From positions 2,738,101 through 2,802,100 of the forward strand of contig BFEA01000076.1 of the NCBI GenBank assembly GCA_003427395.1: a stretch of DNA of 64,000 nucleotides. Direction: 5' to 3'. The DNA comes from Chara braunii (Eukaryota; Streptophyta; Charophyceae; Charales; Characeae). Below the pieces are notes generated by a model, which saw nothing but the letters and a program-made list of their open reading frames with translations, was not told the origin of the DNA and did not search any database. Shown here piece after piece: positions 1-11,416 of this stretch. A program made the position numbers and the translations under genes. The first letter of the stretch is position 1, and each line of letters begins with the position of its first letter.

Positions 1-330
1 CAAGGCATGAGTGCGACACAAACATGTGGCTAGTTGAACAACCAAGGGTGAATCGGACTATCACCAAGTGCAAGAATTGACAAAGCATGAGTGTGGCACA
101 AGCATGTGACTGGTTGAACAGCCAAGGGTAAATCGGACTATCACCAAGTGCAAGAATTGACAAAGCATGAGTGTGACACAAGCATGTGACTGGTTGAACA
201 GCCAAGGGTGAATCGGACTATTACCAAGTGCAAAAATTGACAAATCATGAGTGCGACACAAGCATGTGACTAGTTGAACAACCAAGGGTGAATCAGACTA
301 TCACCAAGTGCAAGAATTGACAACGCATGA
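1..330. repeat. 80-bp tandem minisatellite, about four copies
   Basis: The phrase tcaccaagtgcaagaattga recurs at 61, 141, 221 and 301 with small changes, giving an exact 80-bp period. Each unit carries the block catgagtg...acaagcatgtgactggttgaac. The array enters the window from the left, so its true length is unknown. It shares the blocks catgagtg and accaagtg-aagaa with the 173-bp satellite that follows and may be a shortened derivative of it. Short open frames on the minus strand are by-products of the repeat, not genes. Confidence 0.93.
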
Positions 331-436
331 GTGAAAGATCATCCAAAATACTAGAATGAGCACAAACCAAAGTTGCGATTTACTACCAAGTGAAGAAATG
401 AAGAGAAAGTGAAGGGAGAGTGAGTGAAACCAGGGT
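325..436. repeat. partial copy of the 173-bp satellite unit
   Basis: From about 325 the sequence stops following the 80-bp unit and reads gtgaaagatcatccaaaa, then the agcacaaaccaaagttgcg block and the accaagtgaagaaatg block. These are the central parts of the 173-bp units at 1345-2612. The copy ends at gagtgagtgaaac, about 900 bp before the main array. Confidence 0.85.
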
Positions 437-1344
437 TGACATTGGGTGGCCGCGACCCGACCCGACCGTACCCAGCCGTACCCAGCTGTTCTGGACGGGT
501 GCAGGTATGGCATGATTAGTATGCACCGGGGCAGCTGGGTTTGGAAATCTGAGGGGGGGATATGGCCGAGGCAGGAAACTATAGGGTGGGTGGGGCTGGG
601 TGTTGACACAGTGCCTGGACGGTTACGGTCGGGCAAAGGTTTGCCCTGGTTCCGGGTACGGCTGGATAGAGGTTTTGCGCGGGTGACCCGAGGAGTGTAG
701 GCATACTAGGCATATTAGGCAAGCCTAGGTAGGGACAGACCTGACCCTTTTTCTTCACTTGGAAATAGTGGTACTAGTGGGGCATGCCCCTAGTATAAAT
801 TTGTCTCTGGCTGTCTGCCATTAATCTTAGGGATGAGGTAGTACTAGGGTCAGGCCGTACTATTAATTTGGCCTGACCCCAGTCGTTTCATCTTAGGGAA
901 TACGACATTCACTAAATTAAATAAGCTCTGGCTATAATTGAGGTCAGATCCATCGAAATCTGGCTGTAGTTCCGGCCAAATGTAGACAAGGAAGTATCAC
1001 TGTGAGTATCCCCAGCCACTGGCCCATTGCCGCCGCCAAAATTTATAGCAGAGATCTGTGGATGGAAGGTAAAGAATCCGACATGCAAAGGTCTAAGTTT
1101 AAAATAGAGATAAAAACTAAGTCTGGGTGGCAAATTTTGGGCACAGGTACGACTGGGCACGGGTGGATGGATACTGGGTTCGGGTTTGGCCTGGGTGTGA
1201 CTGGGTATGGATAGACAATTTTTAAATCCCCCTGGGTGGGCTGGGTACGGGTAGAAGAAAAATTAAATTAGCGTGAGAGGGCTGCGTCTGGCTAGATATG
1301 ATACATCAAGGCTAGGGCTGGGTCGGATATGGGTAGGAAAAAAA
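437..1344. other. low-complexity TACCCAG/CTGGGT-rich spacer, no gene seen
   Basis: Two stretches (about 450-500 and 1140-1330) are built from degenerate tacccag/ctgggt/gacccg words, a composition common in plant repetitive DNA. The part between is unassigned. Short open frames such as 446-700 follow the low-complexity bias and have no recognisable domain. Confidence 0.6.
847..879. repeat. perfect 10-bp stem hairpin
   Basis: gggtcaggcc (847-856) and ggcctgaccc (870-879) are exact reverse complements around a 13-nt AT-rich loop. A second palindrome, gggg-catg-cccc with flanking actag/tagt, sits at 773-794. It could be the end of a small foldback element or an independent hairpin; no target duplication was identified. 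Confidence 0.8.
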
Positions 1345-2612
1345 ATGGTTTTGCGACCTCTGAGTGAAACTCACTTTCATGCATTAAATCACAACCTGGA
1401 AAGTGTTGATTTGCATAGGAGGGAAGGAATGGACAAAACATGAGTGAAAAATCATCCAAAACACTAGAATGGGCACATACAAAAGTTGTCATTTACTACC
1501 AAGTGAAGAAATTGAGAGAAATTGAAGGGAGAGTGAGTTTCACTCACTCTCATGCATGAAATCACAAAATGGAAAGTGGCCATTTACATGGGAGTGAAGG
1601 AATGGACAAAACGTGAGTGAAAGATCATCCAAAACACTAGAATGAGCATAAACCAAAGTTTCGATTTACGACCAAGTGAAGAAATGGAGAGAAAGTGGCA
1701 GTCATACATGAAATCTCAAAATGGAAAGTGGCGATTTACATGGGAGTGAAGGAATGGGCAAAACATGAGTGAAAGATCACCCAAAACACTAGAATGAGCA
1801 CAAACAAAAGTTGCGATTTACTACCAAGTGAAGAAATGGAGAGAAAGTGAAGGGAGAGTAAGTTTCATGCATGAAATCACAAAATGGAAAATGATGATTT
1901 ACATGGGACTGAAATAATGGACAAAACATGAGTGAAAGATCGTCAAAAACACTAGAATGAGCACAAACCAAAGTTGCGATTTACTACCAAGTGAAGAAAT
2001 GGAGAGAAAGTGGAGGGACAGTGAGTGCAACTCACTCTCATGCATTAAATCACAAAATGGAAAGTGACAATTTACATGGGAGTGAACGAACGGACAAAAC
2101 AAGAGTGAAAGATCACCCAAAACACTAGAATGAGCACAAACCAAAGTTGCGACTTACTACCAAGTGAAGAAATTGAGAGAAAGTGGAGGGAAAGTGGGTG
2201 AAACGCACTCTCATGCATAAAATCACAAAATGGAAAGTGACGATTTACATAGGAGTGAAGGAATGGACAAAACATGAGTAAAAGATCATCCAAAACACTA
2301 GAATGAGCACAAACCAAAGTTGCGATTTATTACCAAGTGACGAAGTGGAGAGAAAGTGGAGGGAGAGTGAGTGAAACTCACTCTCATGTATGAAATCACA
2401 AAATGGAAAGTGGCGATTTACATGGGAGTGAAGGAATGGACAACACATGAGTGAAAAATCACCCAAAACATAGAATGAGCATAAACCAAAGTTGTGATTT
2501 ACTACCAAGTGAAGACATGGAGAGAAAGTGGAGGGTGAGTGACTGAAACTCACTCTCATGCATGAAATCACAAAATGGAAAGTGGCGATTTACATGGGAG
2601 TGAAGAATGAGC
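1345..2612. repeat. 173-bp tandem satellite, about seven copies
   Basis: The landmark ggacaaaaca recurs at 1431, 1604, 1756 (as gggcaaaaca), 1919, 2092, 2265 and 2438. Most intervals are exactly 173 bp; two are shortened to 152 and 163 bp by deletions. Each unit contains gatttactaccaagtgaag, a central palindrome (gagagtgagt-nnn-actcactctc, clear at 1529-1551) and cacaaaatggaaagtg. Because 173 is not a multiple of three, overlapping minus-strand open frames of about 80-108 codons appear in successive frames; they are repeat artefacts. The length is in the range of plant centromeric satellites, but nothing here shows centromere function. Confidence 0.95.
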
Positions 2613-2689
2613 CCATGGGAAGACCATTGCTAGTGAAAAGCCTCCTTCTACCTGCATTAAGCTTTGGAAAGTTCCTATAGAGAGAGAAG

Positions 2690-2865
2690 ATGAGGAAGAA
2701 GAACAAAAAAGAATATAGATGAGGGAACATGGAGGAGGAGGAAGAGAAGAAGAAGGGGAGAAAGAAAAAGAAGAGGAGAAAGAAAAAAAAGAAGAAGGAG
2801 AAGAAGAAAAGCAAGAAGGGCAAGAAGAAGAAGAAGAAGACGACGAAAATTTTCATTCTTTCCAC
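2690..2865. repeat. purine-rich GAA/GGA low-complexity tract
   Basis: About 170 bp of almost pure A/G on the plus strand (gaagaagaagaagaagacg, ggaggaggaagagaagaag). The minus-strand translations are runs of Phe/Leu and are not credible proteins. Confidence 0.9.
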
Positions 2866-3899
2866 TCACCTCCTCTAGTATCTTGGAGTTGAAGTACCAA
2901 TCTTGATGATGCTTCTCCTTCACTTGGCTATGGCTCCCTTCTTCCTTAAACCCTTCTCATCCCTGTCCTCAATCCCTTCCTGATGATGGCAAACTCCTAT
3001 TCACTATGGCTATGGAGTCCTCCCCTCTAGGAGGGCTAATGGGACTCCATCTAGCCTTTCCTTCTTCCTCACAGCTGGGGGCTATGGTGGATCACCTTCC
3101 TAGGCCGACCTCATTACCACCAGCCTTTAGAGCTCCTTATACTATCCCCAAGTCTCCTCTAAGCTCCCAACCTGGCAGGGGTTCCCCTCTTCTCACTTAA
3201 AGTGAGAGTGGTGTTCCCTTGGGCTCATGCCAACAGCATGTGCTTGCCTCAAGCAAATGCGAGTGTGGCGGACTACTCCCCCATATTAAATAGGTTGGGC
3301 ACAGTGTTTTGGCCAACCCATGGGCCTCCCCATTTGCCCCATGGTGAACCGGGGTACCCCCATCGCCATTTTTCACCACTAGGCTTCTCCGGGGGCACTT
3401 GGGCGTCCTTTTGGCCAGGTACATGCAGTCTGAGTGGTTGGTACCAACTCGGACTGCCCCTTGGGCCTCTTCAAGCCTCCTTTCCTTTCTGAAATGTTGG
3501 CCCCGTGAGTCCAAATGCCCAAGGGCAGCCTCTCTTGGGAAAAAAAAAAGCCTAGGCCGAGGTATTTTCTCATGCCTCGGTGCTTTTTCAGCCTTGGATC
3601 TAGCTGAGATCCAAGGCCATCAATATTCCGAGCTAACCCTTGGTGATACTTGCTTCAGTTTTGGCCCCCGAAGCCCATCTTTTCAATTTTTGGTCAATCT
3701 GGCTCTCTCTGTTTGGGCCAAATGCACAGTTTTGTCTTTTTCTTTCTTTTGTTTCTTTCCATTTTGGGCTGCCAACTCGTTCCAGAGTTGGCCGTTTGAG
3801 TTGACCTCATAAAAAACGGCCATATTCTCTTCTCCATGGATTTGAATCTTAGATTAATAGTCCAAAAAGAAAACCATTTTATTTTTTTTTGCCTTTTTT
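2866..3899. other. unassigned non-coding DNA
   Basis: No domain, tandem structure or conserved open frame is visible. The longest frame (3399-3812, plus) contains no recognisable motif and ends in a low-complexity hydrophobic run. The region may belong to the dispersed repeat that becomes clear further right, but I could not pair it with another segment of the window. Confidence 0.4.
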
Positions 3900-6640
3900 C
3901 TCAAATTTGCCTTTTTAGTTCAGATATTGCAAAGATAATGCCCCAAGGGTCATATCTCTGCAATCCGGATTATCCTCTATCATTCTTGGAGGGATGAGGT
4001 CACACTAGGGACCTGCCAGTCCCAACTGGCCGGCACATTTTCCTCCACCCTATTTTCCCTTTTTATCTCATTCTCCCTCCATTTTCTCTCATTTTTCTTT
4101 TCTTTTCTTTTCTTTTTGTTGTGACAAGTGTCAAGTGGTTGTTGAGTCTTTTTCTAGACCATGAATCTTCATCTATGACCAGATTCAAACTCAGCAGTTG
4201 GCCGTTATATCTCGGATTACAATAATGAAGCCCCCACACTCAAGGGAGCTTCATTTTGCCTCCGCTAGTTTCAATTTTTAACCCCCTTTACTCAAATTTT
4301 CTTTTGACAGCCTTTTTTCTGTGTTGGGGCCCTTGGGGCTCTATTTTCTCACACCTAGCTAGTGCGAGATATCCCGGACTGCTGGGCAGCCCTAGCCTCA
4401 CCATTATTCTGCTTTCTTCTCTCTCATGACTCTCCCGCTTGACTCCACTAGTGCTTGCACTAGTGATGCTAATATTTTCCACCGTCTAGATAATGATCTC
4501 GACGGTCCGTTTGCTTTGCGTGACCATTCCTCACGTTGGCTCATGGTTCTCTTCGGACATCTCAAGTTCCCGCCACTTTTTTCGTACTAGTTCCATTTTT
4601 TTTTCCCCGCCGGTCGTCCCGCCGGCGCATGTCCCATTTTTCAACTATTTTTATTTGGGCCCATTTAGTCCCCGACATCGTCCCGGACGACGTCCCATTT
4701 TTTATTTTGGGACTTCCTTATCCCCGTCAGTTCCAATATCCCCTCCTCAAGTGCCTCATGTGTGCCAATTATTCTCGGTCGCGAGATCCTCATCCACGGT
4801 TGCCGTTTACCATCTTCATTTGCCTCGTGCCGAATTCACTTTTTTCTAACCTTTTGGGCTGCCATAGCTCATTTTCTCTTCGCCTAGGCATCCTTGTGCA
4901 ATCCGTTATTTCTCGGACTGCAACCGTAGCCATTTCCCTAGTCCCACAGCCCCACAACTTACCGCAAACTGAAAGAAAATGAAGCTTTCAATTTTCAAGT
5001 GCATCCGGGCTCAATATTGGCTCCGGATGCACCTAAAACATGTGTTTTCCCTTCCCCATGCAGTCCGTTATAACTCGAACTGCGGAAGGGGTCAATTTCC
5101 TAGTCCAATTGCCCCTCAACTTGCCCAAAACTGAAAGAAAATAAGACATCCAATTTCCAAGTGCATCCGGGCTCAATATTGACTCCGGATGCACTTAAAA
5201 CATGTGTTTCTCCTCCCCTATGTAATACGTTGTATCTCAGTTGCATGGGGCCTTCATTTTTGTTGATTTTCTCTGCAAAATCAAAAGAAAATCAAGGTCC
5301 TTTGCAACCGCTATAATGTTTCTGGTCACGGATATATCTCCCGAAGTGGCCGTTTTTTACCGTTAAGGCTCCCCCCCCCCCCCCCTCTATTTTTTTGGGC
5401 AGTAGGGACCTGTCAGTCCTTATTTGTGGCAGTCCCTATTGACGGCCAACTCACTCACTCCCTCTCACTCCTTTTGTCTTCTTCTCCCACCTTTTTCTTT
5501 TCTTTTTCTTACTTTTTCTAGCATGTCAAGTTTCAAGTAGCCGTTAAGACCTTTTTTAGGCTCTTCCTCATAGTTTTGGCCCTCCCTATGCCCATGGTGC
5601 AGTCCGTTATATCTAGGACCGCAACTGTGCCCCCCTCATGCCTATGGGAGCCTCCTTTTACTTATATTTCTCTCACACAGTGGCCCCTTATACTATGATT
5701 CCGGGAGCCTATTTTTCACATGAAGTCTCTTTTGACTCGAGGCCAATCCGAGATTTTTCGGATTGCTCCCATGCCTCCCCCTTCATGTTTCTTTACATTT
5801 TATTTTCCTTTTGGTTTTCTCGTTTGTGGTGCTAATATTCTTGGTCGTGACAGCGCATCTTGCATCAATTATTTCTCCCTCACGCTGCTCCGCAGTTCTT
5901 CTTGAGACCTTCCCGTGTCCCTGCCACTTGTCTCATGCTAGTCCTCGGCACTCGTCTCACTGGTGGTCCCGCCGGTGCTTGTCCCGCTGGCGGCCCCGCT
6001 GGTGGTCCCGCCAGCACTTGACCCGCCGGCGGTCCCGTCAATATTTTGTCCCGAATACCATTATTTTTACTTAGTCCCATGTGGTCCCTAGTGCCTTTCC
6101 TCAAGGTCTCCCAGATTGTTTTGGCGTCCCCCTTTCCTTATCTTTTATCGTGCCCTGCGCGCACCGGTCTTTCCGACCACGGGGCTTTTAATCCGCGGTT
6201 CCCGTTAGTTGCCGTAGGTGGCTCCCATTTTGGGGCCCTTATTCTCTATTGTCTTGTGGCCACCAAGGTTGTCCACCTCCCGGCTCCACTATCCTCATAA
6301 CTTCCGCCGCGTCTCACTTGCTTAGTTTCCTGGCCCCTTGGGCCTTTACAATGTCGAATTCGACCGGCCCTCCTGGCCCCATGTTATGCCCCCATGCGCC
6401 CATGTCTTGTCACTTACTTTGTTTGACATCGCCAGACCCCTTCATCCTGCGACGCTTAGCCCAAAGCATTATTGCTCTTAGCGGTCCCGTCCCAGTCCTT
6501 AGTCTTTTCTCTCTCTCTTGTCTCCTTTCTTCGAATTTCTCTATCGCGCACAACTTGGCTATATACCGGCTCTCAAGTGTCGGGACGTTATTCGGGATCC
6601 AAAGGTCCCGATAACGGGTCCAGCGTCCCTTACATGTGCA
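3900..6640. repeat. dispersed non-coding repeat X, copy 1
   Basis: Blocks of this region recur in the same order and orientation at 46110-47900: a 'gtcccgccgg' stretch, a 'gtgccaattattct(c/t)ggtcgcg' stretch, an 'aaaacatgtgtttt' stretch, and a terminal block at 6540-6630 (gctatatacc...tcaagtgtcggg...aggtcccgata) matching 47480-47560. It contains a roughly 162-bp direct duplication (about 4890-5215), several hairpins and a C14 run at 5371-5384. It abuts the broken 3' end of element A at about 6640. It could be an LTR or a non-autonomous element. No reliable coding frame is seen. Confidence 0.65.
4897..5765. repeat. recurrent hairpins in repeat X
   Basis: First type: a stem of the form gcagtccg/cggactgc around an 8-nt loop close to ttatatct. 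Copies are at 4897-4922 (9-bp stem, one mismatch), 5060-5083 (one mismatch) and 5599-5624 (two mismatches). A variant at 5744-5765 has a perfect 8-bp stem caatccga/tcggattg. Second type: gtgcatccgg/ccggatgcac, a perfect 10-bp stem with a 14-nt loop, at 4999-5032 and 5161-5194, each followed by aaaacatgtgttt. First-type and second-type hairpins alternate in the 162-bp duplicated unit. Confidence 0.8.
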
Positions 6641-6649
6641 GAATTCGAA

Positions 6650-8190
6650 CCATATAAGAAAAACAAAGATGTGGAATATTCTCAGGGCCCACCTAGTAAA
6701 CTTAGGTGTCACCTTGGCTTGTGTCTTCAACCACCTCAGCGTCTCGTGGTCTGAATACACTTTGAAGTGCCTCAAAAGCAAGTAATGCTTCCAGTGATCT
6801 AGTGCTTGTCTGAGAGCGTAGAGTTCCCTCTCATAGGTTGATGTCGCTACCTTCTCTTAACGCATCCAAGCAGACATTAACTCTACGGGTCTCGTCTTGC
6901 AGTAAAACAACAGCTATGTCGTGCAGACTTGCGTTAGTAATAACAACAAAAGGCAGGGACGGATCAACTACCTTGAGGACTAGATACTCTATCAAAGCCC
7001 GCTTCAACTTCTTCAGGGTTGATGTACAATCTTTGTCTCACTTCCAGATTGAGCAATCTGCGAAGGGGTGCAGCGATGGTGGAAAAGTTCCTCACGAATT
7101 TCCTGTAGTAATTGGCTAAGCCTAGAAACAACTGCAACTATGTCAATGTGCTGGACGTCGACCAATCTCTAATCGCTGCTTTCTTACTGTCCTCAGGTTT
7201 GATGCCATCTCCGTCTAAGACGTGGCCCAAGTATAAAACTTGCGTCTTGGCCCGCTTGCACTTCTTTGCGTTGATCTTGAAGTTAGCTTCCCTCAGCCTC
7301 TCCAAGACCTGCCTCAAATGACCCTCGTGCTCTTGGAAGGTCCTACTAAAGACTAAGATATTATCTAAATACACAACTACAAATCTATTTAACCACAGCC
7401 TAAACAAAGCATCCATACACCGCTGAAATGTAGTTGGCGCGTTGGTTACTGCACCCGATCTAAGAGATCATCTATACAGGGCAGTGGTTCTACATTTTTC
7501 ACTGTGATGGGGTTAAGACCCCTATAGTCGATACACATTCTTAACTCTCCCTCTTTGTTGGGGACAAACAGAACAGGCGATCCAAAAGGAGACGGACTAG
7601 GCCTAATCCAACCTTTCTAACTGCTTACGCAACTCCTCCAACTCACTTAGGGACATTCTATACACAACTCCGCTTGGGAGTTCTATGCTTTATTTCAATA
7701 CAATGTTGGATCGGCCGCTGCACTACTCTTGTTGGTGGCTTAGCCAAATCTGTATACTCTTCCAGCAGTTTGCCAATAATTAGGCGAAAGTACGCCTGGA
7801 CTTCCTCCACATATTCCTCGACTTGCTTAGTGCGATTGTCTGTGAGGATGCTGACTATAAGGTTTTCTAACTTCTGGACTTTTAGATTCAACTTTTCTAC
7901 AACGCTTTCCTACTAATATAGTTGCGAGTTGCCCCACTGTCTATAAGGGTCCCTACTCTGCCTCTAAAAATTCTACATCTACTAAGACTAGCTGTCCTTT
8001 ACTATCCTTCTTCATTTTGGCCCAGGCCGGCATCCTTTCTTTCAGCTCCTCTGACAAGCCTGTGAGGGAAGTGCCTAGAGAGACTTCAACACGAGCAATC
8101 TCTGGACAAATTTCTAGACACTGGCCTCTGCCATAGACACATGGGGGTTGGTAGTTTCTCTGTGGTGCGCGCACTCTTCTCCACATGGTC
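6650..8190 (-). pseudogene. element A pol remnant (protease, RT, start of RNase H)
   Basis: Protease: the residues DSGATRNYIS are encoded near 7935, one frame away from the preceding LVDVEFLEAE segment. After a large deletion a segment with SELEELRKQL leads into RT at about 7620, with [20 protein letters not shown] and [12 protein letters not shown] (7600-7470). At DRVQ the frame breaks and about 60 codons (the [10 protein letters not shown] to MPFGL part of RT) are missing; RT resumes at TNAPTTFQRCMD. The catalytic box reads YLDN instead of YLDD (ORF 7416-7138), which should abolish polymerase activity. RNase H starts with VYSDHETLRWLKTQ near 6760 and degenerates after TRWALRI, where the element ends. 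No integrase is present. Confidence 0.85.
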
Positions 8191-8214
8191 TAGGGGCAAG
8201 GGCAGTTGTGACCC

Positions 8215-10132
8215 CTACCGACGGTTGCCTTTTGCTGCCTGCGCAGCGTACCGGGCCTCTCTATATTTGGGGCAACATTTAATGATATGCTTCGGATCAC
8301 CGCAATAGATGAATTGATCCTGGTTTATCCGCCTTTGCCATACTGTCTGTTCAAGGCCCAAGTCTTCCCAAGGCCTGCCTTGTGGCAAGCCAGGGTGCCA
8401 TCCACCCCTCCTGGGAGATGATTGATTGGAACACGGACGGTTTTGCGGGGGACCTTGACCCCTGCCTCCCTCTTGGCGGTTTCCTCTGCCGCCAACCCCC
8501 TGATCGCCCTGTCCTCGACCACCAGAGGCCCGGCCCGCTTGGCCCCGACCTCCTCCTCTTCCTTGTGGCCTCCCTCTAGCCGCGACAACAACATAAGTCC
8601 TCCCCCGGCTCACACTATTGTCCTCCTCCTCGAGGCCCCACTCAATCTAATTCTAGGGGACCTCTTCCATACCACCTTCATCTAAAGTACGGATCAAATG
8701 ATCCTTGGCCCTAACTTGGCCAGAGATGGTACGACCCTTCCACTTTTTGCCCTTGTCAAGGTCCTTATGCCAAAAAGTGGAAACTGGCATGGACTGCGCT
8801 TCAAAAGCTACCACTTCCCTACTCAAAGTATCGTAGGTCATGGCCGACTCCTTGCTCTTTTCGAAGAAGTGCCCACGCAGCGGCCCGAGCATGGCACGAT
8901 AAAATAGGTTGACCAGTTGGGTCTCAGTGATCCCATGGTCAGAAACAACGACTAACTCATCCATTACGCCTTTGAGTGCCCCAACACTCCTCCATTGGCG
9001 AGAGTGGATTGTTTGCAACTTCTCAGAGGCCCTAATGCCTCGTGTGACATCAACAAACCTTTCACGGAGCAGTTTGAAAAACTCGGAGAGGAGGGTAATT
9101 TTGGAATACGATACCATATTATTATCACACTGGCAACACGGGCAAGCGATCTGGCCGCTTCATCTTTGAGGGCATGAAAGGCGATGAGGAGTTGCTCCTC
9201 AGGTATGATCTTCTGCAAGTGAACGTACGAGTTAACGTTCGCCTCCCAGTTATCAAAATTCTCTTCCTTCTTCCCGCTATAGGGATCAAGAAACTTAATC
9301 TTAACTGGCTCTCTACGGGGACGAGCTTCCTCCTCCTTTGGAGCAGCAAGCTTGGCGCCTTCTATGGCACCCGTGCAAAATCGCTCAGTGCTTTCTATAC
9401 TGGCCCTCATTTTTGTGCCCACATGCATCATCATTTCGCGCACAAACTCTCTGAACCCCGGGTGTATGGATTGCAATGCGATATCCTGGCCCCTAACCAA
9501 CTGATATTGCTCCTGATGGGTCTTTGCCAATAATTCTATATTCCTAGCCATAATCTCCATCTTCCTCAGCACATTTGTCTGGCCTTCCATTTGTTGTTTT
9601 TGCTCCTCCACCACCTTCAATTCCTTCGCCACCCTATTTGCTGCATCCGATCGTTGTCTCTTTTCTCTTGCGAGGCGCAACTTCCACTCCAACTTCTTCT
9701 CCTCCTCTATGACCTGGCGGTGTAAGGGGTCTTCTTCTTCCTCTAACTGTTTCACCACCGCCTCTCGTTCTTCCCTGGGGACATATAGCATCGCTTCCTC
9801 TTCCTCTCCCAACGACAGATTCGCAACCCACTCTGAAATCTTTTTTTCCATCCACTGGTCCTCTTGCTTCGTGCTGCTCGATTCTCCCCTTTCCATTCTG
9901 GCCCTTCTTTCTAAGGGGACTTCCTCCTCCACTTCCAGTTCTTCGTCTCCATCTCCTCCTCCAGTTTCTTCTTCTTCGCCGCCTGCTCTTCCATCAAGGC
10001 CAACTTCTTGGCCTGCTTAATCAACTCTTTCTTAGCCTCTTTCTCTTTTCGGTCTTTTGGAACGGCGACGGCTTACTCTTCCTGAGCCTTAGTGTACGGG
10101 GTGGTGCTCTTACCACTACGCAGGTCAACCAT
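8215..10132 (-). pseudogene. element A gag remnant
   Basis: The start is the ATG at 10132 (MVDLRSGKSTT...), a common opening for plant gypsy Gag proteins. A TAA at about 10075 and a frameshift interrupt the first 70 codons. The segment 9932-8964 gives a long charged, coiled-coil-like N-terminus followed by the capsid-like stretch KIKFLDPYSGKKEENFDNW. It shifts frame near 9120 into 9117-8653, and again into 8613-8215, an RGG-rich tail with a CCHC-type knuckle (about 8276-8317). The first knuckle cysteine is replaced by Phe (FIYCGDPKHIIKCC), so the RNA-binding motif is damaged. Confidence 0.85.
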
Positions 10133-11400
10133 GGTGACAGATGCACAACTGAGTGACAATTCCACTCCTCACCACTTAGATTTCCACCCACTGACTGACC
10201 GAACTTATTGATTAACTAAGGACCACACAACCTTACCCTTTGATCCAGCTAGGTTACCACGACCGACGGAAGCTTTCGCCACCACTGTCCTGTACAATCC
10301 AGACCCAGATGCCCTGCACCTGCGGTCAATCGTACCTGGCTTTCACTCTGGTTCAGGACCCTGTCAACTAGGGTCTCTAGCCTAGTCCTATTACTAAGCT
10401 GTCACTACAGGACTTCAACGCTGATCAAGAGGCATTTAAGGAGATCCCCCATAACTGCTCAGGAATTGTTCAACGTCGCAAACAGGACGACGCGATCAGC
10501 AAGTCCTCTCAACACTTAGACAGCTGGTTGTGTAGAACACAACTCGGATGTTGGGCCTACCATGCCACACTAAGCATCCCGCCGATCTGTACCGGTCCTT
10601 GGGAGGTTTTGTCCTCCGGGTCGTCGGGCACGGCCTTTAGCCCTACTCAGCCCGTGTGAGTTTGTCAACGCAGCTCTACGACCTCATGCACAGAGTTCCT
10701 ATCACCTGGACAGGAGAGACTCAATGCAGAAAGAAGAGACAGACAGACTCAGCAAGTACCATGGGTGAGAGCACATCCATAGGGCGAGGGGATAGGCTGA
10801 AGGCTTGGCGAAAGTATACCAACTCCAGCTTGGTCAACTTCGTGGTCAACAACTCCGATCAACGCCCAAGTCAATACCTCGATCAAAGCTAGTCAACGTC
10901 CCAGTCAACTCCTCAGTCAACGCTGGTCTTGGTCAACGCTGGTAAACTCCCGATCAACGTTGGCAAACTCCCCGGTCAACGCTGATAAGTGCCTTGGTCA
11001 ACGCTAGGTATGGCTGCCAACCCTCTCTCTCTCACCTTCTTTCACCTTCCTCCTACCTCCTCCTTCACCCTCGACTATGGCTTCTTTCTCATCCCTCGTC
11101 TCTTTCTTCTTCACCCCCTTCTTCGTCTCCCCTTCCTCCTCCGTTTAACTTATCCTCTTCTAATCTTCTTCGTCTTCCTCTATTTCTTCGTATGTCCGAG
11201 CTCGGCGGCTATGGCCGCCACCTCCTATCTTAGACCGCACAACCAATATTGTATCGCTCCTCTCTCTCTCTCTCTTTCTCTTTCTTTCTTTGTCGTTGTC
11301 TTCTTTGCAGGTACGCGGCACCTTCCTTCAACGGCGCGGCTATGGTAGACCCTTCTTCTTCAACGGCGTACTTCTGCTATGGCACGTGAAATAGCGGGAA

Positions 11401-11415
11401 CCTGCTCTTATACCA
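11401..11415 (-). other. element A primer-binding site (initiator-Met tRNA type)
   Basis: On the minus strand the LTR end ...ctgattgca is followed after one base by TGGTATAAGAGCAGGTT. The plant initiator-Met tRNA complement is TGGTATCAGAGCCAGGTT, so the match is close, with one substitution and one missing base. It fixes the element's orientation and the inner LTR edge at 11417. Confidence 0.8.
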
Positions 11416-11416
11416 A

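Noticed and set aside
1789-2571. Overlapping minus-strand open frames of 60-108 codons with similar sequence
   Set aside because: They repeat every 173 bp in shifting frames and are products of the satellite.
2590-2923. Phe/Leu-rich possible membrane proteins on the minus strand
   Set aside because: Translation of a GAA/GGA tract.
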